Below are positions 44,188 to 44,965 of a DNA stretch of 44,965 nt, one piece after another; position 1 is the stretch's first letter; the number at the start of each line of letters is the position of its first letter. Location: positions 1 to 44,965 of the forward strand of contig NZ_VMNX01000054.1 in assembly GCF_009377235.1 (NCBI RefSeq), in the 5' to 3' direction. The notes beneath the pieces are model-generated. The model saw only the letters and a list, made by a program, of their open reading frames with translations. It searched no databases and was not told the DNA's origin. A program made the position numbers and the translations under genes. Source of the DNA: Streptomyces acidicola. Lineage in GTDB: Bacteria > Actinomycetota > Actinomycetes > Streptomycetales > Streptomycetaceae.

Positions 44188-44965
44188 TCATGTTGTTCGG
44201 CGTCTCAGGGTGGCGGCTCCCAGGGCCAGGACCAGTAGGGCGCAGGCGGCCACGATCAGGACGTCGCGCATGAAGTTGGCGGTCAGGTCGGTGTGCTTGA
44301 GGACCTCGTTCATGCCGTCGACTGCATAGGACATGGGGAGGGCGTTGGAGATGGCTTCCAGGACGGGGTGCATGTCCGGGCGGGGGGTGAAGAGGCCGCA
44401 GAGGAGGAGTTGAGGAAAGATCACGGCCGGCATGAACTGGACCGCCTGGAACTCGGAGGTGGCGAAGGCCGAGATGAAGAGGCCCAGGGCGGTGCCGAGG
44501 AGGGCGTCCAGGACAGCGACGACGAGGAGGAGCCAGGGGGAGCCGGTGACGTCCAGGTCCAGGAACCAGACGGCCAGGCCAGTGGCCAGGGCAGACTGGA
44601 TGATCGCCAGGGTGCCGAAGGCCAGGGCGTAGCCCGCGATGAGGTCGGCCTTGCCGAGGGGCAGGGTGAGGAGGCGTTCGAGGGTGCCGGAGGTGCGTTC
44701 GCGCAGGGTGGCGATGGACGTGACCAGGAACATCGTGATCAGAGGGAAGATGCCCAGCAGCGATGCGCCGATGCTGTTGAAGGTGCGCGGGCTTCCGTCG
44801 AACACGTAGCGGAGCAGGAAGAGCATCACGCACGGGATGAGGAGCATCAGCGCGATGGTGCGGGGATCGTGGGCCAGTTGGCGCAGGACGCGGGTCGCTG
44901 TCGCCGTCGTACGGGGGTAGTTGATCGCGCTCCGGTAGTTCCGCCAGCTCCGGGAGCCGTGGGCG
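44188..44965 (-). CDS. ABC-2 type transporter permease (partial, runs off the window)
   Basis: At least 259 residues of a DrrB-like drug or lipid exporter permease. The frame stays open to the window edge (read upstream of an internal ATG: LRQLAHDPRTIALMLLIP), and the N-terminus is cut off. About six hydrophobic helices are visible, with the family motif PLITMFLVTSIATLRERTSGTLERLLTLPL, then LDALLGTALGLFISAFATSEFQAVQF and a C-terminal LIVAACALLVLALGAATLRRR. The ATP-binding partner is expected just beyond 44965 on the same strand. The cargo cannot be inferred. Confidence 0.9.
   Translation of the reverse strand, partial: AHGSRSWRNYRSAINYPRTTATATRVLRQLAHDPRTIALMLLIPCVMLFLLRYVFDGSPRTFNSIGASLLGIFPLITMFLVTSIATLRERTSGTLERLLTLPLGKADLIAGYALAFGTLAIIQSALATGLAVWFLDLDVTGSPWLLLVVAVLDALLGTALGLFISAFATSEFQAVQFMPAVIFPQLLLCGLFTPRPDMHPVLEAISNALPMSYAVDGMNEVLKHTDLTANFMRDVLIVAACALLVLALGAATLRRRTT

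Overview
The window is a high-GC actinobacterial chromosome segment, almost certainly Streptomyces. Third codon positions are strongly G/C. Several genes start with GTG or overlap as ATGA/GTGA, twin-arginine (Tat) signal peptides are present, and gene content (paired SseB-like proteins, a glycine-riboswitch gcvT-gcvH-glyA-sdaA operon, VapBC, DUF427, ISL3 debris) fits that genus. The species cannot be named from sequence alone.

Region 1 (1-14.7 kb) is a compact oxalate/formate catabolism locus. It holds two paralogous GntR/FCD repressors flanking a truncated acyl-CoA dehydrogenase-like gene, and a soluble NAD-dependent molybdenum formate dehydrogenase, fdsG-fdsB-fdsA-fdsD. It also holds a LysR regulator, an oxalate-CoA ligase-like enzyme, oxalyl-CoA decarboxylase (oxc), formyl-CoA:oxalate CoA-transferase (frc) and a single-domain PAS protein. 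The logic is: oxalate is activated by the ligase or by Frc, Oxc decarboxylates oxalyl-CoA to formyl-CoA, Frc releases formate while reloading CoA onto oxalate, and FdsGBAD oxidises formate to CO2 with reduction of NAD+. No oxalate transporter and no FdhD-type sulfurtransferase lie in the window. A partly palindromic motif, ATAC-N8-GTAT, occurs in front of both gntR genes, the dehydrogenase-like gene, fdsG and the PAS gene. It is the best candidate for a shared operator tying the locus together. A separate ATAG-N7-CTAT box, typical of LysR regulators, lies between the ligase and oxc.

Region 2 (14.7-18.9 kb) is a cell-wall hydrolase pair on the minus strand (GH25 muramidase, M15 peptidase, both with peptidoglycan-binding domains), ending in a perfect 26-bp hairpin. 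It is followed by a decayed ISL3-family transposase and a VapBC-type toxin-antitoxin pair. A 58-bp imperfect direct repeat brackets the ISL3/VapBC segment.

Region 3 (18.9-26.4 kb) is one-carbon/serine metabolism: gcvT, gcvH, glyA and sdaA on the minus strand behind a tandem glycine riboswitch. Diverging from them are a P-loop protein and two SseB-like genes.

Region 4 (26.4-33.3 kb) is a five-gene oligopeptide/dipeptide ABC importer operon ending in a 19-bp perfect hairpin terminator.

Region 5 (33.3-45 kb) is core housekeeping and accessory genes: a TRIC-type membrane protein, a thioesterase, WYL and TetR regulators, small membrane proteins and a cysteine desulfurase. These are followed by a SRPBCC protein, a Tat-exported amidase, mnmA, a DUF427 protein, a methyltransferase, a LOG-family protein, an SDR and the incomplete end of an ABC-2 permease. 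Cysteine desulfurase and MnmA together suggest tRNA 2-thiouridine synthesis.

The two most unusual things seen are the multi-promoter ATAC-N8-GTAT regulon of the oxalate locus, and a recurring pattern of short tandem repeats sitting on or just after stop codons (gcvT, glyA, the cysteine desulfurase gene, the methyltransferase gene).
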